From Pseudomonadota bacterium (GTDB lineage Bacteria > Pseudomonadota > Alphaproteobacteria > Rhodobacterales > Rhodobacteraceae): a stretch of DNA of 64,000 bases. This document shows, in pieces, positions 46,872 through 56,811 of this stretch (position 1 is the first letter of the stretch; every line of letters begins with the position of its first letter). The DNA is taken from assembly GCA_018240425.1 (NCBI GenBank), contig JAFEFU010000071.1:62001-126000 (forward strand). Direction: 5' to 3'. The position numbers and the translations under genes are program-made. The notes under the pieces are model-generated. The model made no database searches. It was not told the origin of the DNA and saw nothing but the letters and a program-made list of their open reading frames with translations.

Positions 46872-48071
46872 ATGACCGCCGCCGCCCGCCTGTTCGTCAA
46901 CTGCCGCGCCGCAACGATGACCGGGACCGCGCCCTATGGCCTGATCGAGGATGCGGCGATCCTGGCCGAAGGCGGCCTGATCCGCTGGATCGGCCCGCGC
47001 AGCCAGGCCCCGGCGGGCGGCCAGCCGCATGACCTCGGCGGCCGTCTCGTCACCCCGGCGCTGATCGACTGCCACACCCATGTCGTCCACGGCGGCCATC
47101 GCGCCGGCGAGTTCGAGCTGCGCCTGAACGGTGCCAGCTACGAGGAGGTGGCCCGCGCCGGCGGCGGCATCGTCTCGACCGTGCGCGCCACCCGCGCCGC
47201 CTCGGTCGAGGATCTGGTTGCCGCCGCCCTTCCCCGCGTCGACGCGATGATCGCCGAAGGCGTCGCCACCATCGAGATCAAGTCTGGCTATGGGCTCGAC
47301 CGCGACAGCGAGCTGAACATGCTGCGCGCCGCGCGCGCCATCGCCGCGATCAGGCCCGTCACCATCCGCACCTCGTTCCTCGGCGCCCACGCGGTGCCGG
47401 TGGAATACAAGGACCGCGCCGACGCCTATATCGACGACATCTGCATCCCGACGCTGCGCGCCGCCCAAGCCGACGGGCTGGTCGATGCGGTCGACGGCTT
47501 CTGCGAGGGCATCGCCTTTTCCCCCGCCCAGATCGCCCGGGTGTTCGACGCGTCCCGCGCACTCGGCCTGCCGGTCAAGCTCCATGCCGAACAGCTCTCG
47601 AACCTCGGCGGCGCGGCGCTGGCCGCCCGCTACGGGGCGCTCTCGGCCGACCATCTGGAATATCTCGACGAAGCCGGCGTGCAGGCAATGGCGGCGGCAG
47701 GCACCGTCGCGGTGATCCTGCCCGGCGCCTTCTACACGCTCCGCGAAACCCAGGCGCCGCCCGTCGCCCTTTTCCGCAAGCACAAGGTGCCGATGGCGGT
47801 CTCGACCGACATGAACCCCGGTTCCTCGCCGATGTGCTCGCTGCTCCTGACCATGAACATGGCCTGCACGCTCTTCCGCATGACGCCCGAGGAGGCGCTG
47901 CGCGGCGCCACCCAACACGCCGCCCGCGCCCTCGGGCTGACCGACCGCGGCGCCCTCGCCCCCGGCCTTCTCGCCGACCTTGCCGTCTGGAACGCCGAAA
48001 CCCCCGCCGAGCTCGCCTATCGCATCGGCTTCAACCCCCTGTACCAACTGATCCTCGGAGGCCGCGCATGA
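46872..48071 (+). CDS. hutI: Imidazolonepropionase HutI
   Basis: A 399-residue amidohydrolase hydrolysing 4-imidazolone-5-propionate to N-formimino-L-glutamate. The metal site starts with [20 protein letters not shown] near residue 70; [28 protein letters not shown] and [10 protein letters not shown] follow in the normal order. First gene of the operon hutI-hutH-hutG-CoA-transferase-acyl-CoA dehydrogenase-hutU; its stop overlaps the hutH start by four bases. Confidence 0.96.
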   Translation: MTAAARLFVNCRAATMTGTAPYGLIEDAAILAEGGLIRWIGPRSQAPAGGQPHDLGGRLVTPALIDCHTHVVHGGHRAGEFELRLNGASYEEVARAGGGIVSTVRATRAASVEDLVAAALPRVDAMIAEGVATIEIKSGYGLDRDSELNMLRAARAIAAIRPVTIRTSFLGAHAVPVEYKDRADAYIDDICIPTLRAAQADGLVDAVDGFCEGIAFSPAQIARVFDASRALGLPVKLHAEQLSNLGGAALAARYGALSADHLEYLDEAGVQAMAAAGTVAVILPGAFYTLRETQAPPVALFRKHKVPMAVSTDMNPGSSPMCSLLLTMNMACTLFRMTPEEALRGATQHAARALGLTDRGALAPGLLADLAVWNAETPAELAYRIGFNPLYQLILGGRA

Positions 48072-49606
48072 CCGTCCTGACCCTGACCCCCGGCGCCGTG
48101 ACGCTGGCCGACCTCGCCCGCGTCTATTTCGACGAGGCGCCGGTCAGGCTCGACCGCGCAGCCAAACCGGCGGTCGACCGCGCCGCCGCCGCCATCCGCG
48201 CCGCCGCCGAGGGCGCGGTGCCGGTCTATGGCGTCAACACCGGGTTCGGCAAGCTGGCCAGCATCACCATCGCGCCCAAGGACACCGCCACGCTCCAGCG
48301 CAACCTGATCCTCTCGCACTGCTGCGGCGTGGGCGAGCCGATCGCCCGCCGCCATGCCCGCATGGTCATGGCGCTGAAGCTCCTCTCGCTCGGGCGCGGC
48401 GCCTCGGGGGTCCGCTGGGAACTGGTCGAACTTCTGGAAAACATGCTGGAAAAGGGCGTGACCCCGGTGATCCCGGCGCAAGGGTCGGTCGGCGCCTCGG
48501 GCGACCTTGCGCCCCTTGCCCACATGACCGCCGTGCTGATCGGCGCGGGCTTCGCCGAATACAAGGGCGAAACCCTGCCCGGCCCCGAGGCGCTGGCCAA
48601 GGCCGGCCTCAAGCCGATCCCGCTCGGCCCCAAGGAAGGTCTCGCCTTCATCAACGGCACCCAGTTCTCGACCGCCTTCGCCCTCGCCGGCCTGTTCGAG
48701 GCCTGGCGCTGCGCCCAGGGCGCCCTCGTCACCTCGGCCTTGTCGACCGACGCGATCATGGGCTCGACCGCGCCCCTGCAACCCGAAATCCACAGCCTGC
48801 GCGGCCACGCCGGCCAGATCGAGGCCGCCGCCTTCCTGCGCCAGCTTCTCGACGGTTCGGTCATCCGCGAAAGCCATCGCGAGGGCGACAGCCGCGTCCA
48901 GGATCCCTACTGCATCCGCTGCCAGCCGCAAGTGACCGGCGCGGCGATGGACGTCTTGCGCATGGCCGCCCGCACCCTGGAAATCGAGGCCAACGCCGCC
49001 ACCGACAACCCGCTGGTGCTGACCGAGGCCGGGATGATCGTCTCTGGCGGCAACTTCCACGCCGAGCCGGTGGGCTTTGCCGCCGACATGATCGCGCTCG
49101 CCGTCAGCGAGATCGGCGCCATCGCCCAGCGCCGGGTGGCGCTGATGGTCGATCCGGTCCTGTCGTTCGACCTGCCGGCCTTCCTGACCCCGGCGCCAGG
49201 CCTGAACTCCGGCTACATGATCGCCGAAGTCACCACCGCCGCGCTGATGAGCGAGAACAAGCACCTCGCCACCCCTACCGTCACCGACTCCACCCCCACC
49301 TCCGCCAACCAGGAGGATCACGTCAGCATGGCCGCCCACGGCGCCCGCCGCCTGATGCGCATGGTCGAGAACCTCGACCGCATCCTCGGCGTCGAACTCC
49401 TCTGCGCGGCGCAGGGCATCGACTTCCGCGCGCCCCTGGTCACTTCAACCCCGCTCCAGAACGTCATGAAAAGGCTGAGGAAAGACGTGGCGACGCTGGG
49501 CGATGACCGCTACCTCGCTCCCGATCTGGAAACCGCCGCCCGCCTGATCGCCTCGGGCGAGATCGCCCGCGCCACCGGCCTCGCCCTGCCGCAGGTGTCG
49601 CCATGA
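48068..49606 (+). CDS. hutH: Histidine ammonia-lyase HutH
   Basis: A 512-residue lyase deaminating L-histidine to urocanate. The electrophilic methylidene-imidazolone group forms from A143-S144-G145 in [15 protein letters not shown], at almost the same position as in the Pseudomonas enzyme. [21 protein letters not shown] and [15 protein letters not shown] supply further active-site residues. The ATGA overlaps with hutI and hutG indicate translational coupling. Confidence 0.97.
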   Translation: MTVLTLTPGAVTLADLARVYFDEAPVRLDRAAKPAVDRAAAAIRAAAEGAVPVYGVNTGFGKLASITIAPKDTATLQRNLILSHCCGVGEPIARRHARMVMALKLLSLGRGASGVRWELVELLENMLEKGVTPVIPAQGSVGASGDLAPLAHMTAVLIGAGFAEYKGETLPGPEALAKAGLKPIPLGPKEGLAFINGTQFSTAFALAGLFEAWRCAQGALVTSALSTDAIMGSTAPLQPEIHSLRGHAGQIEAAAFLRQLLDGSVIRESHREGDSRVQDPYCIRCQPQVTGAAMDVLRMAARTLEIEANAATDNPLVLTEAGMIVSGGNFHAEPVGFAADMIALAVSEIGAIAQRRVALMVDPVLSFDLPAFLTPAPGLNSGYMIAEVTTAALMSENKHLATPTVTDSTPTSANQEDHVSMAAHGARRLMRMVENLDRILGVELLCAAQGIDFRAPLVTSTPLQNVMKRLRKDVATLGDDRYLAPDLETAARLIASGEIARATGLALPQVSP

Positions 49607-50412
49607 CGCCCTTCACTGTCACCCAGGGCGACGGCCCGGTGATCCTCGGGATGCCGCACGGCGGCACCTGGCTGCCCGACGACCTGACCCGGCGGCTGAA
49701 CGACAATGGCCGGGCGCTGGCCGACACCGACTGGCACATCGCCCGGCTCTACGAGGGGCTCCTGCCCGGCGCCACAGTGGTCGCCTCGAACGTCCACCGC
49801 TATGCGATCGACGCCAACCGCGACCCGGCCGGCATTTCGCTCTATCCGGGGCAGAACACCACCAGCCTCTGCCCCACGACCGACTTCGACGGCAGGACCA
49901 TCTGGGCCGAGGGGCAGGAACCCGGCGAAGACGAGATCCTTTCCCGCCGCGCCGCCTTCCACGCCCCCTACCACGCCGCGCTGCAGGCGGAAATCGACCG
50001 GGTCCGCGCTCGCCACGGCGTCGCCCTCCTCTACGACTGCCACTCGATCCGCTCGGTCATCCCGTTCCTGTTCCCCGGAACGCTCCCGGTCTTTTCGATC
50101 GGCACCAACGACGGCGAGACCTGCGCCCCGACGATCGAAGCCGATACCGCAGACACATGCAGAACGGCAGCGGATTACGATACGGTCCTCAACGGCCGCT
50201 TCAAGGGCGGCTGGACCACCCGGCACTATGGCCAGCCGCACGCCGGCATCCACGCCATCCAGATGGAACTGGCGCAGCGCGCCTACCTCGCCGCCGAAGC
50301 CGAGCCCTGGGCCTATGACTCCGGCCGTGCCGGCCGGCTGCGCAAGGTGCTCGGGGCGCTCCTCGCCAACCTCGACCAGCTCGCCCGCTCGGGCAGGCTC
50401 GCCCATGCCTGA
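49603..50412 (+). CDS. hutG: N-formylglutamate deformylase HutG
   Basis: A 269-residue zinc enzyme of the FGase family, releasing formate and glutamate in the last step of the pathway. Landmarks are [48 protein letters not shown] and the [14 protein letters not shown] stretch. It overlaps the CoA-transferase gene by eight bases. Confidence 0.94.
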   Translation: MTPFTVTQGDGPVILGMPHGGTWLPDDLTRRLNDNGRALADTDWHIARLYEGLLPGATVVASNVHRYAIDANRDPAGISLYPGQNTTSLCPTTDFDGRTIWAEGQEPGEDEILSRRAAFHAPYHAALQAEIDRVRARHGVALLYDCHSIRSVIPFLFPGTLPVFSIGTNDGETCAPTIEADTADTCRTAADYDTVLNGRFKGGWTTRHYGQPHAGIHAIQMELAQRAYLAAEAEPWAYDSGRAGRLRKVLGALLANLDQLARSGRLAHA

Positions 50413-51619
50413 CCTGCCGCTCCAGGGCCTCCCACTTCGCGGCCTCCGCGTCTTCGACATGACCCGGGTGCTGGCCGGCCCCTTCGCCACCGCGCTTCTC
50501 GCCGACCTCGGGGCCGAGATCATCAAGCTGGAGCCACCGGCCGGCGACGACTACCGCCATATCGGCCCCTTCGTTCAGGGCGAAAGCGCGCTCTTCCAGC
50601 TGACCAACCGCGGCAAGAAATCCATCGCCATCGACCTCCGCCAGCCCGAAGGCCAGCGCCTCGCCCAGGACATCGCCGCCACCTGCGACGTGGCGGTCGA
50701 AAACTTCCGCCCCGGCGTCGCGGCCAAGCTCGGCCTCGACGCCGAAACCTTGCGCGCCCGCCGCCCCGACATGATCCATGCCTCGGTCTCGGGCTTCGGC
50801 CAGACCGGCCCCTGGACGGGCCTGCCCGCCTATGACCTCGTGGTGCAGGCGCTGTCGGGCCTGATGGCGGTCAACGGCGACGAAGGCGGCGCGCCCCTCA
50901 AGGTCGGCGAAAGCTACGGCGACCTGATGGGCGGGCTCTACGCCAGCTGGGCAATCCTCGCCGCGCTGGTCCGCCGCGCGGCCACCGGCCAGGGCGCGAC
51001 CATCGACGTTTCCATGCACGACGCGCTCTTTTCGCTGCTGCCGACCGCCCACGCCCAATATCTCTACGGGGGCCGCGAACCGGCCCGCACCGGCAACCGC
51101 CATCCGCTCTCCACCCCCTTCGGCTGCTACGCCGCGCGTGACGGCCTGGTCGCGATCTGCGTCCTGAACGACAAGCATTTCGCCGCCTTCGCCGCCCTGA
51201 TCGGCCACCCCGGCCTGCCCACTGAGGCGCGCTTCGCCTCCGACAGCGCCCGGACCGAAAACGAACCGGCGCTGAAGGCGCTGATCGAAGGCTGGCTCGC
51301 GCCCCTCGCCGCCGACGAGGCGGTCGCCCAACTGACCGCCGCCGGCCTGCCCTGCGCCCCGATCCGCGCCTTCGCCGCCGCCGCCACCAGCCCCCAGACC
51401 CGCGACCGCGACCTGATCGGCACGCTCCCCCACCCGCGCCTCGGGCAGGTCGCAGTCGTCGGCCAGCCGGTCCGCTTCGACGGCGCGAAACCGCTCGCGC
51501 CGACCGCCGCCCCCGGCCTCGGCCAGGACGCCGACGCCATCCTTGCCGCCATCGGCCTTGCCCCCGCCGACATCGCCCGGCTGAAGGCCGCGAACATCAT
51601 CACCGGAGACGCCGCATGA
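50405..51619 (+). CDS. CaiB/BaiF family (class III) CoA-transferase inside the hut operon
   Basis: A 404-residue class III CoA-transferase. The conserved N-terminal GLRVFDMTRVLAGPFATALL, the CoA-binding KLEPPAGDDYR and the nucleophilic Asp at residue 173 in ESYGDLMGG are intact. Such enzymes move CoA between two carboxylates without forming free acid anhydrides in solution. None of the five known hut steps needs CoA. Because it overlaps hutG by eight bases and the dehydrogenase by four, it is expressed with the hut genes. A histidine-derived acid such as imidazolepropionate or urocanate is a plausible substrate, but this is inference. Confidence 0.9.
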   Translation: MPDLPLQGLPLRGLRVFDMTRVLAGPFATALLADLGAEIIKLEPPAGDDYRHIGPFVQGESALFQLTNRGKKSIAIDLRQPEGQRLAQDIAATCDVAVENFRPGVAAKLGLDAETLRARRPDMIHASVSGFGQTGPWTGLPAYDLVVQALSGLMAVNGDEGGAPLKVGESYGDLMGGLYASWAILAALVRRAATGQGATIDVSMHDALFSLLPTAHAQYLYGGREPARTGNRHPLSTPFGCYAARDGLVAICVLNDKHFAAFAALIGHPGLPTEARFASDSARTENEPALKALIEGWLAPLAADEAVAQLTAAGLPCAPIRAFAAAATSPQTRDRDLIGTLPHPRLGQVAVVGQPVRFDGAKPLAPTAAPGLGQDADAILAAIGLAPADIARLKAANIITGDAA

Positions 51620-52770
51620 CCGACCCCTGGCACATGCTGTCGCCCGAGGAACATGCCTTCGCCGACATGCTCGAACGCTTCGCCGCCGAAGACCTCGCCC
51701 CCCGCGCCGCCGAAACCGACGAAACCGCCGCCTTCGTCCGACCGCAACTCGACGGCCTCGCCCGCCTCGGCCTCCTCGGCGCCAACCTGCCCGAATCCGA
51801 CGGCGGCCCCGGCATTTCCGCCCCCGCGCTCCTGTGCGCCGTCCAGATCGTCGCCGGCGCCTGCGGCTCGACCGTCTCGGCGCTGACCGCCCACTATCTC
51901 GCGACCGACTCAATCCTTTTCGGCGGCACCGACGCCCAGCGGGCGCACTGGCTCCCTTGCTGCGCCACCGGCGAGCTTCTCGGCGCCTTCGGCCTCACCG
52001 AACCCACCGCCGGCTCCGACCCCGCCGACATGAAGACCCGCGCCCGGCGCACCGAAAACGGCTGGCACCTGACCGGCTCGAAATGCTTCATCTCGAACGG
52101 CGGCGAGGCCGATTTCGTCGTGATCTACGCCGTGACCGACGCGCAGGCCAAACACCGCGGCATCTCCGCCTTCATCGTCCCCAAGGGCACGCCCGGCTTT
52201 GTCGCCGGCAAGCCGGAACGGACGATGGGCCTCAGGGGCGGCCATGTCTTCACCCTGTCGCTCGACTGCCACCTGCCCGCCGACGCGCTCCTCGGCGCCG
52301 AGGGCCAGGGCTTCAAGACCGCGATGAAGGTTCTCGACAACGGCCGCATCGAGGTCGCCGCCATGTGTCTCGGCATCGCCGAAGCGGCGCTGAAGGCCGC
52401 CGTCGCCTATGCCAAGGACCGCATCATCGGCGGCGAGCCGCTCGCCAACCGCCAGGGCATCCGCTGGCAACTGGCCGACATGGCCACCGACTACCGGGCC
52501 GCTCTCCTCGTCGCACAGGACGCGGCCCGCCAGCGTGAACTGGCCCACCACGGCGGCCCGCGCTTCAGCCTCGCCGCCAGCCAGGCCAAGCTCGTCTGTT
52601 CGGAAATGGCCCACCGCGTCACCGACGGCGCCCTGCAAATCCACGGCGGCTACGGCTTCACCCGCGACCTGCCGCTCGAACGCTACGCCCGCGACGTGCG
52701 CATCATGCGCATCTACGAAGGTTCCTCGGAAATCCAGCGCAACATCATCGCCGCCCATCTTCTCGCCTGA
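51616..52770 (+). CDS. Acyl-CoA dehydrogenase inside the hut operon
   Basis: A 384-residue FAD-dependent acyl-CoA dehydrogenase of the short-chain/isovaleryl type. FAD-contact motifs are [19 protein letters not shown] and [15 protein letters not shown], and the C-terminal [11 protein letters not shown] carries the catalytic Glu at residue 368, the same number as in mammalian short-chain enzymes. It introduces an alpha-beta double bond in an acyl-CoA. The adjacent CoA-transferase and hutU make imidazolepropionyl-CoA (product urocanoyl-CoA) an attractive candidate substrate. An electron-transfer flavoprotein would be needed and is not in the window. Confidence 0.92.
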   Translation: MTDPWHMLSPEEHAFADMLERFAAEDLAPRAAETDETAAFVRPQLDGLARLGLLGANLPESDGGPGISAPALLCAVQIVAGACGSTVSALTAHYLATDSILFGGTDAQRAHWLPCCATGELLGAFGLTEPTAGSDPADMKTRARRTENGWHLTGSKCFISNGGEADFVVIYAVTDAQAKHRGISAFIVPKGTPGFVAGKPERTMGLRGGHVFTLSLDCHLPADALLGAEGQGFKTAMKVLDNGRIEVAAMCLGIAEAALKAAVAYAKDRIIGGEPLANRQGIRWQLADMATDYRAALLVAQDAARQRELAHHGGPRFSLAASQAKLVCSEMAHRVTDGALQIHGGYGFTRDLPLERYARDVRIMRIYEGSSEIQRNIIAAHLLA

Positions 52771-52783
52771 AAGGAGACCCCCC

Positions 52784-54478
52784 ATGTCCGACATCGCCGC
52801 CCAGCGCAAGAACACCCGTGACATCTATCCGCCGACCGGCCCGGAAAAGACCGCCAAGAGCTGGCAGACCGAGGCCGCCATGCGGATGCTGATGAACAAC
52901 CTGCATCCCGATGTGGCCGAAAACCCGCATGAACTGGTCGTCTACGGCGGCATCGGCCGCGCCGCCCGCACCTGGGGCGACTTCGACCGGATCGTCGCCA
53001 CCCTCAAGGATCTGGAAAGCGACGAAACCCTCGTCGTCCAGTCCGGCCGCCCGGTCGCGGTGGTGAAAACCCACCCTGACGCGCCGCGCGTGCTGATCGC
53101 CAACTCGAACCTCGTGCCGCACTGGGCCAACTGGGACCATTTCAACGAGCTCGATAAGAAGGGCCTGATGATGTACGGCCAGATGACAGCCGGGTCATGG
53201 ATCTACATCGGCACCCAGGGCATCGTGCAGGGCACCTACGAGACCTTCGCCGAGGCCGGCCGCCAGCATTACGGCGGCAGCCTCAAGGGCAAGTGGATCC
53301 TCACGGGCGGCCTCGGCGGCATGGGCGGCGCGCAGCCGCTGGCCGCGGTGATGGCCGGGGCCTCGTGCCTCGCCGTCGAATGCGACGAAACCCGCGCCGA
53401 TTTCCGCATCCGCACCCGCTATTGCGACGAGAAGACCCATTCGCTCGACGAGGCGCTCTCGCTCATCGCCCGCTGGACGCAAGGAGGCGAGGCCAAGTCG
53501 GTGGCGCTGATCGGCAACGCCGCCGACATCTTCCCGGAAATCTACCGCCGGATGAAGGCCGGTGGAATGCGCCCCGACATCGTCACCGACCAGACCTCGG
53601 CCCACGACCCGGTGCACGGCTACCTGCCGATCGGCTGGACCGTCGCCGACTGGCGGGCGAAACAGGAAACCGACCCCAAGGCCGTCGAAAAGGCCGCCCG
53701 CGCCTCGATGAAACAGCATGTCGCGGCGATGGTCGATTTCTGGAACGCGGGCGTCCCCACGCTCGACTACGGCAACAACATCCGCCAGGTCGCCAAGGAC
53801 GAGGGCCTTGAAAACGCCTTCGCCTTCCCCGGTTTCGTCCCCGCCTACATCCGGCCCCTGTTCTGCAAGGGCATCGGTCCCTTCCGCTGGTGCGCGCTCT
53901 CGGGCGACCCGGAAGACATCTACAAGACCGACGCGGCGATGAAGAAACTCTTCCCCGAAAACAAGCACCTGCACCGCTGGCTTGACATGGCGCGCGAACG
54001 GATCGCCTTCCAGGGCCTGCCCGCCCGCATCTGCTGGATCGGCCTTGGCGACCGCCACCGCGCCGGGCTGATGTTCAACGAAATGGTCGCGCGCGGCGAA
54101 CTGAAAGCCCCGGTCGTCATCGGCCGCGACCATCTGGACTCGGGCTCCGTCGCCTCGCCCAACCGCGAGACGGAAAGCATGAAGGACGGCTCCGATGCCG
54201 TCTCCGACTGGCCGCTTCTGAACGCGCTGGTCAACACCGCCTCGGGCGCCACCTGGGTGTCGCTCCACCACGGCGGCGGTGTTGGCATGGGGTTCAGCCA
54301 GCATTCCGGCGTCGTGATCGTCGCCGACGGCACGCCCGAGGCGGCGAAACGGCTCGAGCGTGTCCTCTGGAACGACCCGGCCTCGGGCGTCTGGCGCCAT
54401 GCCGACGCGGGCTACGACATCGCGGTAAAGCACGCGAAGGACATGGGCCTGCGCCTGCCCTCGATCCTCGGAAACTGA
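52784..54478 (+). CDS. hutU: Urocanate hydratase HutU
   Basis: A 564-residue NAD-dependent enzyme converting urocanate to 4-imidazolone-5-propionate. The NAD-binding region [20 protein letters not shown] and the catalytic Cys417 in [16 protein letters not shown] are present, as is [15 protein letters not shown] near the C-terminus. The ATG has AAGGAG upstream. It is 13 bases after the dehydrogenase gene, so the non-canonical pair is enclosed by hut genes on both sides. Confidence 0.97.
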   Translation: MSDIAAQRKNTRDIYPPTGPEKTAKSWQTEAAMRMLMNNLHPDVAENPHELVVYGGIGRAARTWGDFDRIVATLKDLESDETLVVQSGRPVAVVKTHPDAPRVLIANSNLVPHWANWDHFNELDKKGLMMYGQMTAGSWIYIGTQGIVQGTYETFAEAGRQHYGGSLKGKWILTGGLGGMGGAQPLAAVMAGASCLAVECDETRADFRIRTRYCDEKTHSLDEALSLIARWTQGGEAKSVALIGNAADIFPEIYRRMKAGGMRPDIVTDQTSAHDPVHGYLPIGWTVADWRAKQETDPKAVEKAARASMKQHVAAMVDFWNAGVPTLDYGNNIRQVAKDEGLENAFAFPGFVPAYIRPLFCKGIGPFRWCALSGDPEDIYKTDAAMKKLFPENKHLHRWLDMARERIAFQGLPARICWIGLGDRHRAGLMFNEMVARGELKAPVVIGRDHLDSGSVASPNRETESMKDGSDAVSDWPLLNALVNTASGATWVSLHHGGGVGMGFSQHSGVVIVADGTPEAAKRLERVLWNDPASGVWRHADAGYDIAVKHAKDMGLRLPSILGN

Positions 54479-54494
54479 AGGGGCTTCCAAACCC

Positions 54495-54527
54495 GCATTT
54501 TCTGCCCTCAACTGTCCCCGCCGGAGG
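54495..54527 (-). repeat. Intergenic repeat copy C (downstream of hutU)
   Basis: The reverse complement reads CCTCCGGCGGGGACAGTTGA followed by GGGCAGAAAATGC. It closely resembles copy B behind hutD, 9.1 kb away, and both sit directly after the stop codon region of a plus-strand gene and before a G+C-rich hairpin. Confidence 0.5.
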
Positions 54528-54553
54528 CCCTGACCCCTTCCCCCTCCGGCGGG
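54517..54553 (+). promoter_or_regulatory. Hairpin overlapping the ribosome-binding site of the flavin-reductase-like gene
   Basis: CCCGCCGGAGG (54517-54527) and CCTCCGGCGGG (54543-54553) form a perfect 11-bp stem with a 15-base loop. The 3' arm runs into GGGAG, the ribosome-binding site of the gene at 54562. The stem may terminate or weaken transcription after hutU and may also limit translation of the next gene. Confidence 0.55.
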
Positions 54554-54561
54554 AGACAAAC

Positions 54562-55230
54562 ATGCACTACGCGCCCGGCAAGGACCGCTGCCCCCTGCCC
54601 TATACCCCGTTCAAGGCCTGCACCGTGCCGCGCCCGATCGGCTGGCTTTCGACCGTCTCGAAGGATGGCACGGCCAACCTCGCGCCCTACAGCCAGTGGC
54701 AGAACCTGACCTTCGACCCGCCGATGGTGATGTTCGCGGCCAACCAGTATTCCGACGGCCGTCGCAAGCACACGGTCGTCAACGCCGAAGAGACCGGCTG
54801 GTTCGTCTGGAACATGGCGACCTATGACCTGCGCGAGGCGGTTAACATCACCTCGATGGAATGGCCCGACGGCGAGGATGAGTTTGCCCGCGCCGGCGTC
54901 ACCAAGGCCGCCTGCATCGACGCCCCGGCCCCGCGCGTCGCCGAAAGCCCCTGCCATTTCGAATGCCGCTATCTCTCGACCCACCGGCTGCGCGGTTCGT
55001 CGAGCCACGGCTGGGTCGATGTCGTCTATGGCGAGGTCGCGCGCATCCATGTCAGGGACGACGTCCTGACCCCGGACGGCAAGATCGACATCGCCCGCAT
55101 CCGCCCGCTCGCCCGCCTCGGCTATTACGATTACACCAGCGTCACCGAGGTGTTCGAGATGAAGATCCCCGGCGCGACCGGCGCCGCCGCTGCCGGGCTG
55201 GAAGGCAGGGCCGACGACTGGGCCGGGTGA
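54562..55230 (+). CDS. Flavin reductase-like (FMN-binding split-barrel) protein
   Basis: A 222-residue protein of the flavin_reduct family. Landmarks are VPRPIGWLSTVSKDGTANLA, PPMVMFAANQ, the RRKHTVVNAEETGWFVWNMA segment and a central LGYYDYTSV. Family members bind FMN and either reduce free flavin or act on small substrates. It follows hutU after an 83-base gap with a hairpin, so it may be a weakly expressed last gene of the hut operon. The substrate is unknown. Confidence 0.85.
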   Translation: MHYAPGKDRCPLPYTPFKACTVPRPIGWLSTVSKDGTANLAPYSQWQNLTFDPPMVMFAANQYSDGRRKHTVVNAEETGWFVWNMATYDLREAVNITSMEWPDGEDEFARAGVTKAACIDAPAPRVAESPCHFECRYLSTHRLRGSSSHGWVDVVYGEVARIHVRDDVLTPDGKIDIARIRPLARLGYYDYTSVTEVFEMKIPGATGAAAAGLEGRADDWAG

Positions 55231-55275
55231 GGCCATCCGGGTCCGGCCCGCGCCCGGAACCGGGGCTGGCGGGCC

Positions 55276-56193
55276 TCAGCGCCAGTAGGGGTTCGTCCAG
55301 GCCCGCCGTCCGGCGGCATCGACCACCGTCACCCGCAGCCAGGGCGACTCGTCCAGCCGCTTGGTCCTGACCGAGGCGCGGGTCATCGACAGGCCGTGGT
55401 GGGCCTGCGCCGCCTGGCCGTGGCCCTGCACGATCACCGTCACGGCGGCGGAGCATTCGACCTCGACGTAGCGGTCGCTGACCTCGACCCGGCGGATTTC
55501 CGGCCCCTGGCTCGAATAATGGTGGCCTGACTTCAGGGCCGCGACCAGCGCGTCGGGATCGTTCTCCTCGGCCTTGACCATCACCCAGCCGCCGAAATGG
55601 TCGGGCTCGGAGAAATGGGCGTCGTCGGTCGCCACCGCCGTCAGCCGCCGCCCCTCGGACAGGAGAAGGTCGTTGATCGCCCAGCCGTCGGCGCGGTCGC
55701 AGCCCGCCCAGCAGCCGTGGTTGTAGACCTCGACCGCGTGGGCGGCCTCGATCGCGCGCGCATCGGCCAGCGTCAGCCCCGACCATTGCGGATGGGCGAC
55801 GGCGACGAAGGCCCCGGCCTCGCGCGCCCGCTGCGCCAGCGACGCGCCGCTTTCCATCCCCTCCACGGGACTGAAGCCGGGCGCGTCCGGCGGCGCGAAG
55901 TCGAAGGGCAGCCCGACCGCGAGGATATGCCACAACTCGCCGTTCAGCATCGCCCCCGAATGCAGCTCGGCCCCGATGATCGTGGTGAAGTCGTTGCTGC
56001 GGTAAGGCCGGGTATCGACCATCGGATAGCCGTAGTGGCCGATGAAATGGTCGGTCAGCGCCAGGAAGTCATAGCCCTGGTCGCGGTAGCGGCGGCAGAC
56101 CTCGTCAGGCGCCAGCACCCCGTCCGAGCGTGTCGAATGGGTGTGCAGGTTGCCGCGGAAGAACCGCCCCGGCGCGGTGAAAGCGTCGGCCAT
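55276..56193 (-). CDS. PHP-domain / CehA-McbA-type metallohydrolase
   Basis: A 305-residue cytoplasmic protein with PHP metal motifs in order: GNLHTHSTRSDG near residue 15, FLALTDHF, IIGAELHSGA, VAVAHPQWSG and VATDDAHFSEPDH. CehA-type members hydrolyse phosphoester or carbamate-like bonds, but most relatives are uncharacterised. It ends 46 bases from the converging flavin-reductase-like gene and has its own transcript with no hut site. Nothing in the context fixes the substrate. Confidence 0.85.
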   Translation of the reverse strand: MADAFTAPGRFFRGNLHTHSTRSDGVLAPDEVCRRYRDQGYDFLALTDHFIGHYGYPMVDTRPYRSNDFTTIIGAELHSGAMLNGELWHILAVGLPFDFAPPDAPGFSPVEGMESGASLAQRAREAGAFVAVAHPQWSGLTLADARAIEAAHAVEVYNHGCWAGCDRADGWAINDLLLSEGRRLTAVATDDAHFSEPDHFGGWVMVKAEENDPDALVAALKSGHHYSSQGPEIRRVEVSDRYVEVECSAAVTVIVQGHGQAAQAHHGLSMTRASVRTKRLDESPWLRVTVVDAAGRRAWTNPYWR

Positions 56194-56300
56194 CGCCCGA
56201 CTCCCTGTGGTTTGGTCTCATCCCTTGCCGGGCAGAGAATGGCCAAGTCCGCGCCGGGCACAAGTCCCATTCCGCGCCCGATTTCCGATCCGCCCTGTCT

Positions 56301-56687
56301 TCAACCCACCCCTTGCCAGCGCCGGACCGGCGCCGCCGCCCCCTCGTAACGGGCTTCGAACACCGGGGCCGCCAGGGTCGCCATCAGGTGCAGGGTCCCG
56401 GGGCCGGGATTGCGGAAGCCGTGGCGCACTCCGGCCGGGACGATCAGCGACTGGCCGGCCGCCAGGTCCAGCCGCTCGGCGCCGAGGTCCACCTCGGCCG
56501 CGCCGGCAAGGATGGTCAGCACCTCCTCGACCTCGTGGCGGTGCGCGGGCGCGCCGTTGCCGGGGGCGATCCACTGCTCGAAGACGCACAGCGCCCGCGC
56601 GCCGTTGGCCGCCGCGACCAGCATCCGGCTCCGAACCCCCGGGCGCCAGTCCTCGACCGGCTGTTCGTCATGGACGACAAGGCTCAT
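56301..56687 (-). CDS. Single-domain cupin protein
   Basis: A 128-residue conserved-barrel cupin. Metal-binding motif 1 is APAHRHEVEEVLTILAGAAEVD (two His and Glu) and motif 2 is IVPAGVRHGFRNPG (His). No DNA-binding domain or signal peptide is present. The ATG at 56687 has GGAGAG upstream, and the open frame beyond it covers the start of the divergent waaA. The function cannot be given; isomerase, sensor and dioxygenase roles all occur in such cupins. Confidence 0.8.
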   Translation of the reverse strand: MSLVVHDEQPVEDWRPGVRSRMLVAAANGARALCVFEQWIAPGNGAPAHRHEVEEVLTILAGAAEVDLGAERLDLAAGQSLIVPAGVRHGFRNPGPGTLHLMATLAAPVFEARYEGAAAPVRRWQGVG

Positions 56688-56811
56688 CGCGGCTCTCCCT
56701 CCGGGTGGCTGGGGCGCGGCCATCCTGCCAGCAGGGGCCAGGCCGGACAAGCCCGACGCCCGGCCTGGCGCCCGGATTGCGCCATGCGCCCATCCGTGGC
56801 AGAGGATCGCC

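Noticed and set aside
53195..54559. 454-codon minus-strand open frame across hutU
   Set aside because: Antisense shadow of hutU.
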